From NCBI RefSeq assembly GCF_003611675.1, contig NZ_RAWA01000003.1, positions 21,584 through 85,583 on the forward strand: a stretch of DNA of 64,000 nucleotides, written 5' to 3'. Numbering within the stretch: position 1 is the stretch's first letter; each line of letters opens with the position of its first letter. The notes beneath the pieces were generated by a model that was not told where the DNA came from, ran no database searches, and saw only the letters and a program-made list of their open reading frames with translations. Source of the DNA: Corallococcus sp. CA053C. Its GTDB lineage: Bacteria; Myxococcota; Myxococcia; Myxococcales; Myxococcaceae. Positions 17,295-25,938 of this stretch are shown in pieces. Position numbers and translations under genes: made by a program.

Positions 17295-18605
17295 CTACGC
17301 GGGCACGAGCGCGCCGACCTCCAGGAACACCTGCCGGAAGTCGCCGTTCGCGCCCAGCAGGCGCAGGTTCTGGGCCAGCCCCCCGGTGGCGCGGAAGAAC
17401 ATCATCGCTTCCGGGGGCGGCTTGATGCGCAGGAAGCGCGCGGCGTTGCGGGTGAAGTGGTTGCGCATGTCGCGGTTGATGTCGCAGGTGCCGTAGTCGT
17501 ACGGCGCCGCGCGCATGGGCCGCCCGGCGATGTGCAGCACCTCGCGCAAGAGCGCCTCCGCCTCCGGCTCCGGCAGCTCCACCGTGAAGCCGACCTCGCG
17601 ACACAGGCCCAGCACGTCCAGCGTCTCCAGGCGCAGCGCCTGGTGGAACATGCGGCGGTTGGAGTCCACGAAGCCCGGGCTGAAGCGCTTGATGGAGCCG
17701 AAGTCCAACAGGCCCATGCGCCCGTCCGGCATCACCATGAAGTTGCCCGGGTGCGGATCCGCGTGGATTTCACCCGCGTCCAGGAAGGGGCCGTAGGTGG
17801 CGCGGATGAGCTGGCGCGCGACGCGGAAGCGCGCGTCGTTGTCCGGGGACGTCGTCACCCAGTCCTTCAGCGTCAGGCCCTCCAAGAGTTCCAGCGTGAG
17901 GACGCGGCTCGCGCTCCGGTCCTCGATGACCTGCGGCACGTACAGGTCCGGCAGCTTCGCCACGCTCCTGGCGAAGCCGGCGGCGAGCCTCGCCTCGCGG
18001 CGGTAGTCCAGTTCCAGCATCAGCTCGTCGCGGAACTCCTGGAAGTAGGCGGTGCCGTCCATCATCCGCGACGTCTTGGAGACGGTCTTCACGACCATGC
18101 CCAGGTTGTCCATGTCGTGGCCCATGGACGCGTCGATGCCCGGGTACTGCACCTTCACCGCCACCTGCCGGCCGTCGTGGAGCACCGCCCGGTGCACCTG
18201 GCCGAGCGACGCGGCGGCCAGCGCCTCCTTGGAGAAGTCGCGGAACAGCTCCTCCGGCGGGGCGCCCAGCTCCTCCTTCACCACGCGGGACACCTGGGCG
18301 TAGGACATGGCGGGCGCCTGGTTCTGCAGCCGCGCCAGCATCTGGCGGACCTCTGGCGTGAGCAGGTCCTGATCCATGGAGAGCGCCTGGCCCAGCTTCA
18401 TGGCCGCGCCCTTCATCTCCCCCAGGGTGGCGACCAGCTTCTCCGCGGTGCCCAGGCTGAGGAACTCCGACGGACTGGAGCCGGAGAGCCGTTTGGCGCC
18501 CGTCTTGAGCACCTCCGAGCCCACGTGCATGGAGAGGCCCGCCAGCTTGCGCAGTCGGTTGAACCGCCCCTGGGGCGGCAGCTTGTCGTCAGGTTCGGAG
18601 GCCAT
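17295..18605 (-). CDS. ABC1/UbiB-family atypical kinase
   Basis: 436 residues. It shows the family's hallmarks: the KxGQ motif (MKLGQALS, about 69-76), the alanine-rich loop AAASLGQVHRA, the nucleotide-site Lys151 in VAVKVQYPG, the catalytic-loop segment IHADPHPGNFMV and the metal-binding LLDFGSIKRF. UbiB/ADCK proteins are ATP-binding proteins linked to ubiquinone or other isoprenoid-lipid metabolism. No clear C-terminal membrane pair is seen, unlike E. coli UbiB. The gene lies 113 bp downstream of the Ser/Thr kinase on the same strand. A separate physiological role in quinone or lipid handling is possible but not shown by the neighbours. Confidence 0.9.
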   Translation of the reverse strand: MASEPDDKLPPQGRFNRLRKLAGLSMHVGSEVLKTGAKRLSGSSPSEFLSLGTAEKLVATLGEMKGAAMKLGQALSMDQDLLTPEVRQMLARLQNQAPAMSYAQVSRVVKEELGAPPEELFRDFSKEALAAASLGQVHRAVLHDGRQVAVKVQYPGIDASMGHDMDNLGMVVKTVSKTSRMMDGTAYFQEFRDELMLELDYRREARLAAGFARSVAKLPDLYVPQVIEDRSASRVLTLELLEGLTLKDWVTTSPDNDARFRVARQLIRATYGPFLDAGEIHADPHPGNFMVMPDGRMGLLDFGSIKRFSPGFVDSNRRMFHQALRLETLDVLGLCREVGFTVELPEPEAEALLREVLHIAGRPMRAAPYDYGTCDINRDMRNHFTRNAARFLRIKPPPEAMMFFRATGGLAQNLRLLGANGDFRQVFLEVGALVPA

Positions 18606-18681
18606 GGGCGAGGAGAGGATTAACGAGGACTCCCCCCCCATACGCAAGGCAACCGCTGTCCAGATGCGTGGCCGGTGGCCG

Positions 18682-18720
18682 GGCGACCGACTTTGGCGAC
18701 CGACTTTGGCGACCGACCTT
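18682..18720. repeat. Three tandem copies of a 13-bp unit
   Basis: The unit GGCGACCGACTTT occurs three times head to tail (18682, 18695, 18708; the last has one C-for-T change), lying between the ABC1 kinase start and the last codon of the Ser/Thr kinase. It could be a binding-site array or simple slippage. Confidence 0.8.
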
Positions 18721-20782
18721 AACGGGGGCCGGTCGTGCCGCGGACCCGGGCGCGCAGGAAGCGCCAGCGCTTCAGCCCCTCCAGGTCCAGAGGGTCCGCG
18801 CGGACGGCCTGCTCGTAGGCGGCGAGCGCCTCTTCCAGCCGGCCCACGGACGCCAGCGCGTCCCCGGACAGCCGGTGCACGGCGGCGCGGCCCTCGCGGC
18901 CGGTGTTGCCCGCGAGGAAGCGGCGGCGGCACTGCTCCAGCATGGTGGCGGTGAGGCCCGCGGCGAGGCACCGCTCGATGCCCTCCACATTGCCCAGCGT
19001 GGCGTCGTACTCCACGCGCCGCTCCACGTTGCCCAGCGTGTGCAGCGCCCCGCTGACGCGCTCCATGGCGCGCTCCACCTGGGCCTTCTGGGCCTCCGAC
19101 AGCGGGCGCGTCTTCAAGAGCTCCAGGGCGCCGCGAGCGCGCTGGGCCGCGGTGCGCACGGCCTCCAGCGTGGCGTCGCGCGGCAGCTCCAGCACGGCGT
19201 ACGGGTCCCCGGCGAGCCGGCGGCGGAAGCCCTGCAGGACGCTCTCCGCCTGCGGATCCTCCGGCGCGGGCATGGCGGCGACCGCGGCGGTCGCGGCGGC
19301 CTGCGGGGCCGAGGGACGCGTGCTGTTGCGCAGCTGGGTGAGCGTGGCCTGGAAGCCCGTGCCGGTGTCGCGCAGCTGCACGCCGAAGCCGGGGGACATG
19401 TTCCACGCCTGCGCCTGCTCGGCCGTGACGTGGCGCACCACCTGGGCGGTGCACGGCAGATCGCCGCCGGGCAGCCGGAGCACCAGCGACACATCCGACA
19501 GGAGCACGGGCGGCGGGGTGGCCAGTTGGAAGAAGAGGCCGGTGCGGCCCACCCACTCGCCCTTCAGCTCGATGGGAGCCTGGGTGGCAGCCTGGGCGCC
19601 GGCCTGAGTCGCTGGGCCGCGCAGGAGCGCGGTGAGCTGCGGCACCGCGGGCGAGGGCGCGGGCGGCGGGGCGAGCGCGGACTCCAGGGCGGCCCTCAGC
19701 TCCGCGGCGGAGGCGAAGCGGTGTTCGGGCTTCTTGGCCAGCGCGCGCAGCAGCACCTTGGACAGGGCCTGCGGCACGGCGGGGCACACCTCGTGCGGCG
19801 GCACGGGCTCCTTCTGGAGGTGGCCGACGAGGATCTCCGCCGCGGTGCGCCCGTAGAAGGGCACCTGGCCGGTGAGCAGCAGGTACGCGAGCACGCCGGC
19901 CGCGTAGATGTCGCTGCGGGCGTCCACCAGCCCGTCGCCGCACTGCTCGGGGGCCATGAACTCCGGGGTGCCCAGCAGGACGCCCACCTCGGTGGTCATC
20001 TCCCCGGCGGGCCGCGACAGGAGCTTGGCGATGCCGAAGTCGAGCAGCTTCACGCGCTGCCGGCCGCCGGGGCCGGGGACGAGGAAGACGTTGGCGGGCT
20101 TCAGGTCGCGGTGGACGATGCCGTGCGCGTGCGCGGCGCCGAGCGCGTCACACACCTGCGTCATCAGGTCCACCACCCGCGCCGGGTCCATGGGGCCGCG
20201 GGCGAAGTGCGCGAGGCTGTCCCCCTCCAGGTACTCCATGACGAGGTACGGGCGCCCGTCGCGCGAGTCCAGGTCGTAGAGCGTGACGACGTTCTCATGC
20301 TGCACGAGCGTGAGCGTGCGGGCTTCGGACAGGAAGCGCGCCACGAGCTCCGGGGCCTGCGCCAGGTGGGCGTGGAGCACCTTGATGGCCACGCGCTTCT
20401 GGATGAGGGTGTGCTCCGCGAGGAACACGGTGCCCATGCCGCCGCGGCCCAGCTCGCGCACCACGCGGAAGCGGCCGAACTCCTGGCCCACCAGGGACGG
20501 GACGACGGGCGTGGGCGACGACAGCGGCGAAGGCGTCAGGCCCACCGCGCCGGCAGGACCCGGCGGCGGGGTCCCCGCGTAGAGCAGGGTGCCACCGGAA
20601 TCCAGCCCTCTCAGCAGCGTGGGACACGCCTCCGCCGGGGAGTGGGGCTGACCGCAGGAGCAGGTGGGGGACGACGGTGCGAGCACGGGTGGGGACCGGA
20701 ACCTGAGCAGGCGAAGCGGGGGTGGAACGGCGTCAGCGGCAGATGCGAGCGGTATGCCAGCACCCGGGAATGGGGGGTTCAC
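18719..20782 (-). CDS. Multidomain Ser/Thr protein kinase (Hanks type) with PilZ-like, J-like and TPR segments
   Basis: 687 residues. The kinase domain (about 105-370) is complete: glycine loop ELGRGGMGTVFLAEH, Lys134 in VAIKVLH, catalytic HRDLKPANV (His224-Asp226), DFG at Asp248 and GTPEFMAPEQ. Before it are a short Cys cluster (CSCGQ and ACP, about 41-53) that could be a small zinc site, and a Pro-rich linker. After it come a PilZ-like segment (about 415-510: ELKGEWVGRTGLFF, VVRHVTAEQA), a J-domain-like helix set (DPYAVLELPRDATLEAVR) and TPR-like helices ending the protein (GRLEEALAAYEQAVRADPLD). No membrane segment is seen. The N-terminal 30 residues are low-complexity, so a later start is possible. 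Confidence 0.9.
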   Translation of the reverse strand: MNPPFPGAGIPLASAADAVPPPLRLLRFRSPPVLAPSSPTCSCGQPHSPAEACPTLLRGLDSGGTLLYAGTPPPGPAGAVGLTPSPLSSPTPVVPSLVGQEFGRFRVVRELGRGGMGTVFLAEHTLIQKRVAIKVLHAHLAQAPELVARFLSEARTLTLVQHENVVTLYDLDSRDGRPYLVMEYLEGDSLAHFARGPMDPARVVDLMTQVCDALGAAHAHGIVHRDLKPANVFLVPGPGGRQRVKLLDFGIAKLLSRPAGEMTTEVGVLLGTPEFMAPEQCGDGLVDARSDIYAAGVLAYLLLTGQVPFYGRTAAEILVGHLQKEPVPPHEVCPAVPQALSKVLLRALAKKPEHRFASAAELRAALESALAPPPAPSPAVPQLTALLRGPATQAGAQAATQAPIELKGEWVGRTGLFFQLATPPPVLLSDVSLVLRLPGGDLPCTAQVVRHVTAEQAQAWNMSPGFGVQLRDTGTGFQATLTQLRNSTRPSAPQAAATAAVAAMPAPEDPQAESVLQGFRRRLAGDPYAVLELPRDATLEAVRTAAQRARGALELLKTRPLSEAQKAQVERAMERVSGALHTLGNVERRVEYDATLGNVEGIERCLAAGLTATMLEQCRRRFLAGNTGREGRAAVHRLSGDALASVGRLEEALAAYEQAVRADPLDLEGLKRWRFLRARVRGTTGPR

Positions 20783-21275
20783 GCGGACGTCCGCGCCAAA
20801 CGGTTGATCCGCTTCGACTTCCCGACACTCCTACGCGGCTCGCGCTCCAGCCCATCACGAGACACCCCACGGAACCGGGGAGTTTTTACAGCCCCGGAAC
20901 GGAACAGTTTTCCGCCCTGCACCTGAATACGTTCAACCCGCCAGACCTTGGGCGACTTCCGCCTTCACACCCTTCAATGACCTGCCGGGTCATGTGGTGG
21001 GGTCAAGATGACAGGGGCCCCTGCGGGTTTCCAGTGTGCGCTGACCTGAGCATCAAGAGCGGAAAACATTGTGTCCGCTCTCGAATTAAGCCGCGTTTGC
21101 GCCTCTGACGGCGCGCGCCAGGAAGGCCCTGAGCGTCCCCGAGGAGCGCGCGGATCATCCCGGCGCTGAAGCCCGAAAAAGCCCCCGGGGCTGAAGCGTC
21201 CCGCATGGATGCCGGGGCTTCCCGTGCTTCTGGCAGGACGCGGGATGCGTGCGGTGGGGACGCGGGATGCGGGGG
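20783..21275. other. Intergenic region without a supported gene
   Basis: This stretch lies between the Ser/Thr kinase start (minus strand, transcribed leftward) and the end of the immunity gene. It is less GC-rich than its surroundings. Short frames are present but lack ribosome sites and protein-like composition. It should hold the kinase promoter and, at 21176-21192, a terminator for the toxin-immunity operon. Confidence 0.6.
21176..21192 (-). terminator. Intrinsic terminator of the toxin-immunity operon
   Basis: On the minus strand AGCCC and GGGCT form a short GC stem followed directly by TTTTT, about 85 bp after the immunity stop. A second upstream arm (AAGCCCCGG, plus-strand 21218-21226) could pair with the same 3' arm to make a longer stem. 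Confidence 0.5.
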
Positions 21276-21740
21276 CTACAGCAGCGGGGATGGAAGGCTG
21301 CGGCGCTCCACGGGGCGGCCCACTTCGGCCTGGAGCCACGCGTCGTCGTCCCAGGGCCAGCAGTCCTGGTTGAAGACGAGCGGGTCTCCACTCCAGCGCA
21401 GGACGATGTGCTCTCCGTTGAAGAGGAGGACACCCTCGCGGCAGTGCGGCTTCAGGATCAACGCGGCGCGCAGCAGCAGTCGCGTGAACGCGCTGAAGTC
21501 GTGGTTGGAGGCGTAACGGAAGCCAACGGAGAGGTCGGGGTGGAAGTGGAACGCCTCGTGCCAGAGGGCTCGGGAGCGGGCACCGGGGATGCTGACGCCC
21601 ACGGTCCAGCCGGGCGCGCCCAGGTGCGTGGCGTCCTCCCACGGAAGGGGGCCCTGCTCCGCGAGCAATTTCAACGCGGCCGCGGGCGTGAGGTCGGTCG
21701 ACACGGAGAGGCTGTAGTCCAGACCCATGCGGGCTCCCAT
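21276..21740 (-). CDS. SitI3-family immunity protein (likely)
   Basis: 154 residues, 12 bp downstream of the lipoprotein toxin gene on the same strand, the usual toxin-then-immunity order. The pattern resembles SitI3-type proteins: GLDYSLSVSTDLTP at the start, LSVGFRYASNHD in the middle, EGVLLFNGEHIVLRW and the LPSPLL terminus. It has no signal peptide, fitting a cytoplasmic protein that neutralises a delivered toxin in kin cells. A second Met at residue 5 could be the true start. Assignment to SitI3 is from remembered family pattern and context; specificity for the neighbouring toxin is inferred. Confidence 0.7.
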   Translation of the reverse strand: MGARMGLDYSLSVSTDLTPAAALKLLAEQGPLPWEDATHLGAPGWTVGVSIPGARSRALWHEAFHFHPDLSVGFRYASNHDFSAFTRLLLRAALILKPHCREGVLLFNGEHIVLRWSGDPLVFNQDCWPWDDDAWLQAEVGRPVERRSLPSPLL

Positions 21741-21752
21741 CCTAGTCGTGCT

Positions 21753-23120
21753 TCAGGGGAAGAGGCGGTGGACGGTGCCGCGCTGGACGACGAGGACCTC
21801 GCGCAGACCGGAGATGGACCACTCGGTGAGTTGCTGACGGAGGGCCGCCAGGCCCACGGCGCTGTCGTCGAGGTTGAGGACGAAGCGCTCGGCCTGCCCC
21901 CGTTCGACCTTGCCAGCCAGGGTGTCCGCGATGCTGCGCGGCTTGGAGGTCGTCGGGGCGTAGCAGTCGTAATACTCGCCGTTGATGCGGTAGTCCGGCC
22001 GGGTGCCATTGCCGGGAGGCAGTGGGTTCTGCTCCACGGAGTAGCCGTGCTCCGCGAGCGTGCGGGCGGACTCGTTCTCCCGAGCGATGGAGCGGAGGTT
22101 CTCCGGTTGCTTGTCATTGGGGCCCGGTCGCGAGGGCTGTCCCGTGAGGCGGGACTGGACGTGGGTGCCTCCGCCTCCGCCGGGATGCCGCGCGGACATG
22201 GCCACCGCGTTGGCAGCGAGTCCCACGGTCATGCTGCCTTCCGCGATGGAGATGGAGCGGATGCCGCCCGCCATCGCGGCGGAGAGCTGGATGCCGGCGT
22301 TGGTCTCCGCGGCGAGGGTCGCCTGCGCGAAGCCCGGGAACAGGGGGCCCTTGGACGCGATATTGGAGGCGCCTCCTCCGACAGCGGCGGTGAGCGCCAG
22401 GATGATGACGCGGGCACCGTCCTCGCCCATCACCTTGCCGAAGCGGCGGCCTGCGTCCTCGAGTTCGTCGAAGGACACGGCGCGCTCGGAGTCCCGGGTG
22501 AGGCGCTGCCAGCCGTCGATGAGGTTGAAGAACACCTCCAGGCCCAGATAGGCGACGAGGTACGTGGTGAGCGCGAGCGCCACGACCTTGGTCACGGGTT
22601 CTGGCACGACGAGCATGACCATGTACGCGGCGAGCGCCGAGGTGATCATCGCCTTGAGCACCAGGGGGTTGGTGACGTCACGCACCGCGTCCTGCGCGCC
22701 GTCCCAGACGCCATCCCAGGCGAAGCTGAGCGCGAGTTCCCGCCGTCCCTGGCCATCCAGGAGCGGCAGGCCCCCGCCGAGGAGCGTGAGGCATTCGCGA
22801 GGGCTGTCCTGTCGCTCGCACCAGGCGCGGTAGTCCCGTCCAGAGGTGTTCGGCGGCGCGTCGTCCTCGCCTTCCCACGACGCGAGTTGGAAGCGGGAGC
22901 GTGGAGGTGCTTCGGAGCGGAGGTTGAAGTGCAGGCCCAGGACGAGCTGGGACATCACCGCGTGGAAGGCGTCTTCGTCCACCGGGACGGGCTTCACATT
23001 CGAGGGCGGGGTGTAGACGACGGGCCTGCCCTGACCCGTGTCCAAACGCACAACCCGGGTGGTTGAACAGCCGGCCAGCAAGAGCCCCAAGAGCAGCAGT
23101 GTCCCCCAACGCAGTGCCAT
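21753..23120 (-). CDS. SitA-type polymorphic lipoprotein toxin with CdiA-like C-terminal nuclease domain
   Basis: 455 residues. The signal peptide ends in a lipobox (LLLAGC, Cys18), so the protein should be an outer-membrane lipoprotein, as required for TraA/B-dependent exchange of SitA toxins between myxobacterial siblings. A hydrophobic segment (about 140-185, SALAAYMVMLVV, TTYLVAYLGLEVFF) and a Gly/Ala-rich middle follow. The last ~120 residues resemble the CdiA C-terminal tRNase type: NPLPPGNGTRPDYRINGEYY, DCYAPTTSKPRSIADTL and FVLNLDDS. It would poison recipients lacking the cognate immunity protein, which is encoded 12 bp downstream. Which SitA subfamily it belongs to, and its exact RNA target, cannot be told from sequence alone. 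Confidence 0.78.
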   Translation of the reverse strand: MALRWGTLLLLGLLLAGCSTTRVVRLDTGQGRPVVYTPPSNVKPVPVDEDAFHAVMSQLVLGLHFNLRSEAPPRSRFQLASWEGEDDAPPNTSGRDYRAWCERQDSPRECLTLLGGGLPLLDGQGRRELALSFAWDGVWDGAQDAVRDVTNPLVLKAMITSALAAYMVMLVVPEPVTKVVALALTTYLVAYLGLEVFFNLIDGWQRLTRDSERAVSFDELEDAGRRFGKVMGEDGARVIILALTAAVGGGASNIASKGPLFPGFAQATLAAETNAGIQLSAAMAGGIRSISIAEGSMTVGLAANAVAMSARHPGGGGGTHVQSRLTGQPSRPGPNDKQPENLRSIARENESARTLAEHGYSVEQNPLPPGNGTRPDYRINGEYYDCYAPTTSKPRSIADTLAGKVERGQAERFVLNLDDSAVGLAALRQQLTEWSISGLREVLVVQRGTVHRLFP

Positions 23121-23343
23121 GCCTTCCTCCTGACAGGCAGCGTCCGTCAGGGCGGAGGGCGCTCACCATTCCCCAGGGGAGGGATTGACTTGGGGGTTGA
23201 GTGTGAGCGTGGCGAGGTTCTCGGCCCTGGGTTGCGCCTGCCCGGCCCTCCGCATGGCCCTGGCGGCAGGTGCGACGAGAGGTCACCACCGACATACGTT
23301 CCACTCAGACAGAAAGGGCACGATCCTTCGATTTCTTTGCGAA

Positions 23344-25938
23344 GTTTCAACCCACGCTCCACTCCGAAGAGCGGAGCGATATGGCCACCACAGCGGGCAA
23401 GCTCGACTTTGTGGAGTTTCAACCCACGCTCCGAAGAGCGGAGCAACCATGCGGAACTATCTAGAGGCGGGGCTCTACCGGTTTCGACCCACGCTCCGCT
23501 CCGAAGAGCGGAGCGACATGGCCACTGGTGCAGAAACCAGGGCACATCCAGCTGTTTCAACCCACGCTCCGCTCCGAAGAGCGGAGCGACCTCTGTCCCG
23601 GGTGCTGGTAGGCGCGCTGATGGCGTTTCAACCCTCGCCCCGCTCCGAAGAGCGGAGCGACTCATAGCCTCCGGGCAATTTCCCGCGAAGGGAGAGTTTC
23701 AACCCACGCTCCGCTCCGAAGAGCGGAGCGACGTCATGTCGAGGAGCTGTTCCGCGCAGACGCCCTGGCTTCAACCCACGCTCCGCTCCGAAGAGCGGAG
23801 CGACAACATGCGGATGGAGCTGTCGCTGGCGTCGCCCAAGCTTCAACCCATGCTCCGCTCCAAAGAGCGAGGCGAATGCCGCCCCAAGGTCCAGAGTGCG
23901 CACCGTGCGGCGGTTCACCCCACGCTCCGAAGAGCGGAGCGACCTTGTTCGCCCCATCCGCTCGCGCCAGCGAGATGCTTCAACCCACGCTCCGCTCACC
24001 TCCCGTCCTCGTCGGTTGAGGCGCCCTCCGCGTTTCAATCCACGCTCCGCTCCGAAGAGCGGAGCGACATCTTGAGGCGCGTGCCCATCGGGTTGGTGCG
24101 CTGGTTTCAATCCACACTCCGAGGAGCGGAGCGACCTTGCCGAATTCGAGGGCCTCGCTGAGCTTCATCCGGTTTCAATCCACGCTCCGCTCCGAAGAGC
24201 GGAGCGACTGCGCAGCAACCTGTCGCCGACGCAGTTGTTGGAGTTTCAACCCATACTCCGCTCCGACCGTAGTGGTGGAAGGGCTCGATACCCCCCGGCT
24301 GTTTCAACCCACGCTCCGCTCCGAAGAGCGGAGCGACTTCGGAACTCCGGGGTGAGAAGGGGTTAAGGGAAGAGTTTCAACCCACGCTCCGCTCCGAAGA
24401 GCGGAGCGACGCGGCCAGTGCTGAGCAGGTGTCCGCCGAGCTGCTGTTTCAACCCACGCTCCGCTCCGAAGAGCGGAGCGACCCGGGACGTCCATGGCCA
24501 GCCTCGCGGTAGCGCGCGTTTCAACCCACGCTCCGAAGAGCGAAGCGACGCCGCGTCAAGGCGGCAGCGTCCTGGCCCCCGAGGTTTCAACCCACGCTCC
24601 GCTCCGAAGAGCGGAGCAACCTTAACCTAGCGCCAGATGCCGACCTCGTTTCAACCCTCGCTCCGCTCCGAAGAGCGGAGCGACCTTGCCGCACGCCTTC
24701 CGGTTGGCCTCCCCTGCCATGTTTCAACCCACGCTCCGCTCCGAAGAGCGGAGCAACCTTGTACGTCTTCCCGGTGCCGAGCGGCTGGTAGTGGTTTCAA
24801 CCCACGCTCCGCGCCGAAGAGCGGAGCGACGCCCGTCGTCATCAGCGGCCTGGAGCAGTTCCAGTTTCAACCCACGCTCCGCGCTCCGCTCCGAAGTGTC
24901 ATGGGCCGCCCCATCGGATCGCTCGTGGGTCACCTCCTCGGATCGCAGTCCCGATCAGTTCGACCAGCCCGCGTGCTCGGGGGCGTCAAGGGTCGGCTAC
25001 GCCGAAACCTGAACGGTTCTTCGCCCTTGACCCTCCCTCCGCGCGCGGGCAAAGGGCAACCGGCCGCAAGCGGCCAGTCCTAAGCGATCAGGAGTCGCGA
25101 TCCGCTTGGCCGACCCGGATGCGGTCCGTTGACCCGGCCCCTGACACCGAAGAGCGGAGCGACCCCAAGGCCATCGGCCGGCAGGGCATGCTGATCGAGT
25201 TTCAACCCACCTCCGCTCCGAAGAGCGGAGCGACGCCGCCCTATCCACCCCGCCCACCGAGGCGAAGTTTCAACCCTCGCTCCGCTCCGAAGAGCGGACG
25301 ACGACAGCGCGGCACCGTTGGCCACGGAAAACTGCGCCTCGTTTCAACCCACGCTCCGCTCCGAAGAGCGGAGCGACCGCGGGATGCAGGTCCGGCTGGG
25401 CCATGACGGAGTTACAACCCACGCTCCGCGCCGAAGAGCGGAGCGACGCCGTGTGAGGTGCCCGCCGGACCCCAACCCCCAACATTTCAACCCACGCTCT
25501 GCGCCGAAGAGCGGAGCGACCCATTGTCGACAACATCGTAGAGGAGTGGCTGTTTCAACCCACGCTCCGCGCCGAAGAGCGGAGCGACGTTGGCCGTCAT
25601 GCCGTGCCCTTCCCGCGCCTGGTTTCAACCCACGCTCCGCGCCGAAGAGCGGAGCGACCAATCCGTCCTGGTGTGGTGGGCAGCGCGGCGCAGCTTCAAC
25701 CCACGCTCCGCTCCGAAGAGCAGAGCGACGTTCGTCTCGTTGACGATGTCGCTCACCTTCGTCCAGTTTCAACCCACGTTCCGAAGAGCGGAGCGACCAC
25801 GCTTCACTGCCGCTACGTCAACACCGAGCAGTTTCAACCCACGCTCAGCACCGAAGCGCGGAGTGACGGAGTGGGAACGACGCGGTCTACGCGGACGTGA
25901 AGTTTCAACCCACGCTCCGTTCCGAAGAGCGGAGCCAC
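23344..25938 (-). CRISPR. Type I-C CRISPR array, 34 repeats, degenerate
   Basis: Repeats start at 23344, 23416, 23481, 23554, 23625, 23696, 23768, 23840, 23912, 23977, 24032, 24104, 24172, 24243, 24301, 24374, 24446, 24518, 24584, 24648, 24721, 24794, 24864 (split), 25199, 25267, 25341, 25411, 25484, 25552, 25622, 25693, 25766, 25831 and 25902. Most are 37 nt; those at 23416, 23912, 24104, 24518 and 25766 are 32 nt; 23977 and 24243 are truncated. Spacers are mostly 31-38 nt, with one of 27 nt (24621-24647). Read on the minus strand the repeat begins GTCGCTCCGCTC and ends GTGGGTTGAAAC, the type I-C pattern, so transcription should run leftward from the cas side. Arms GCTCCGCTC and GAGCGGAGC flank a TTCG loop. 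Terminal repeats at both ends carry substitutions. Confidence 0.97.
24891..25152. mobile_element. MITE-like insert inside a CRISPR repeat
   Basis: A 250-bp stretch (24897-25146) interrupts one repeat. It is flanked by a 6-bp direct duplication CCGAAG (24891-24896 and 25147-25152). Its ends are inverted repeats: both begin TGTCA, share GGGCCG at positions 7-12, and match at 20 of the first 26 bases. Further blocks (GGGTC; CGGATCGC at 24939-24946 against 25097-25104) match in the same register, so the inverted repeats extend imperfectly for about 60 bp. There is no plausible gene. This is the structure of a non-autonomous transposon; the parent element is not in the window. Confidence 0.8.

Noticed and set aside
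20974..21206. Possible small genes in the gap before the immunity gene
   Set aside because: Frames lack ribosome sites, overlap each other and have no protein-like pattern.
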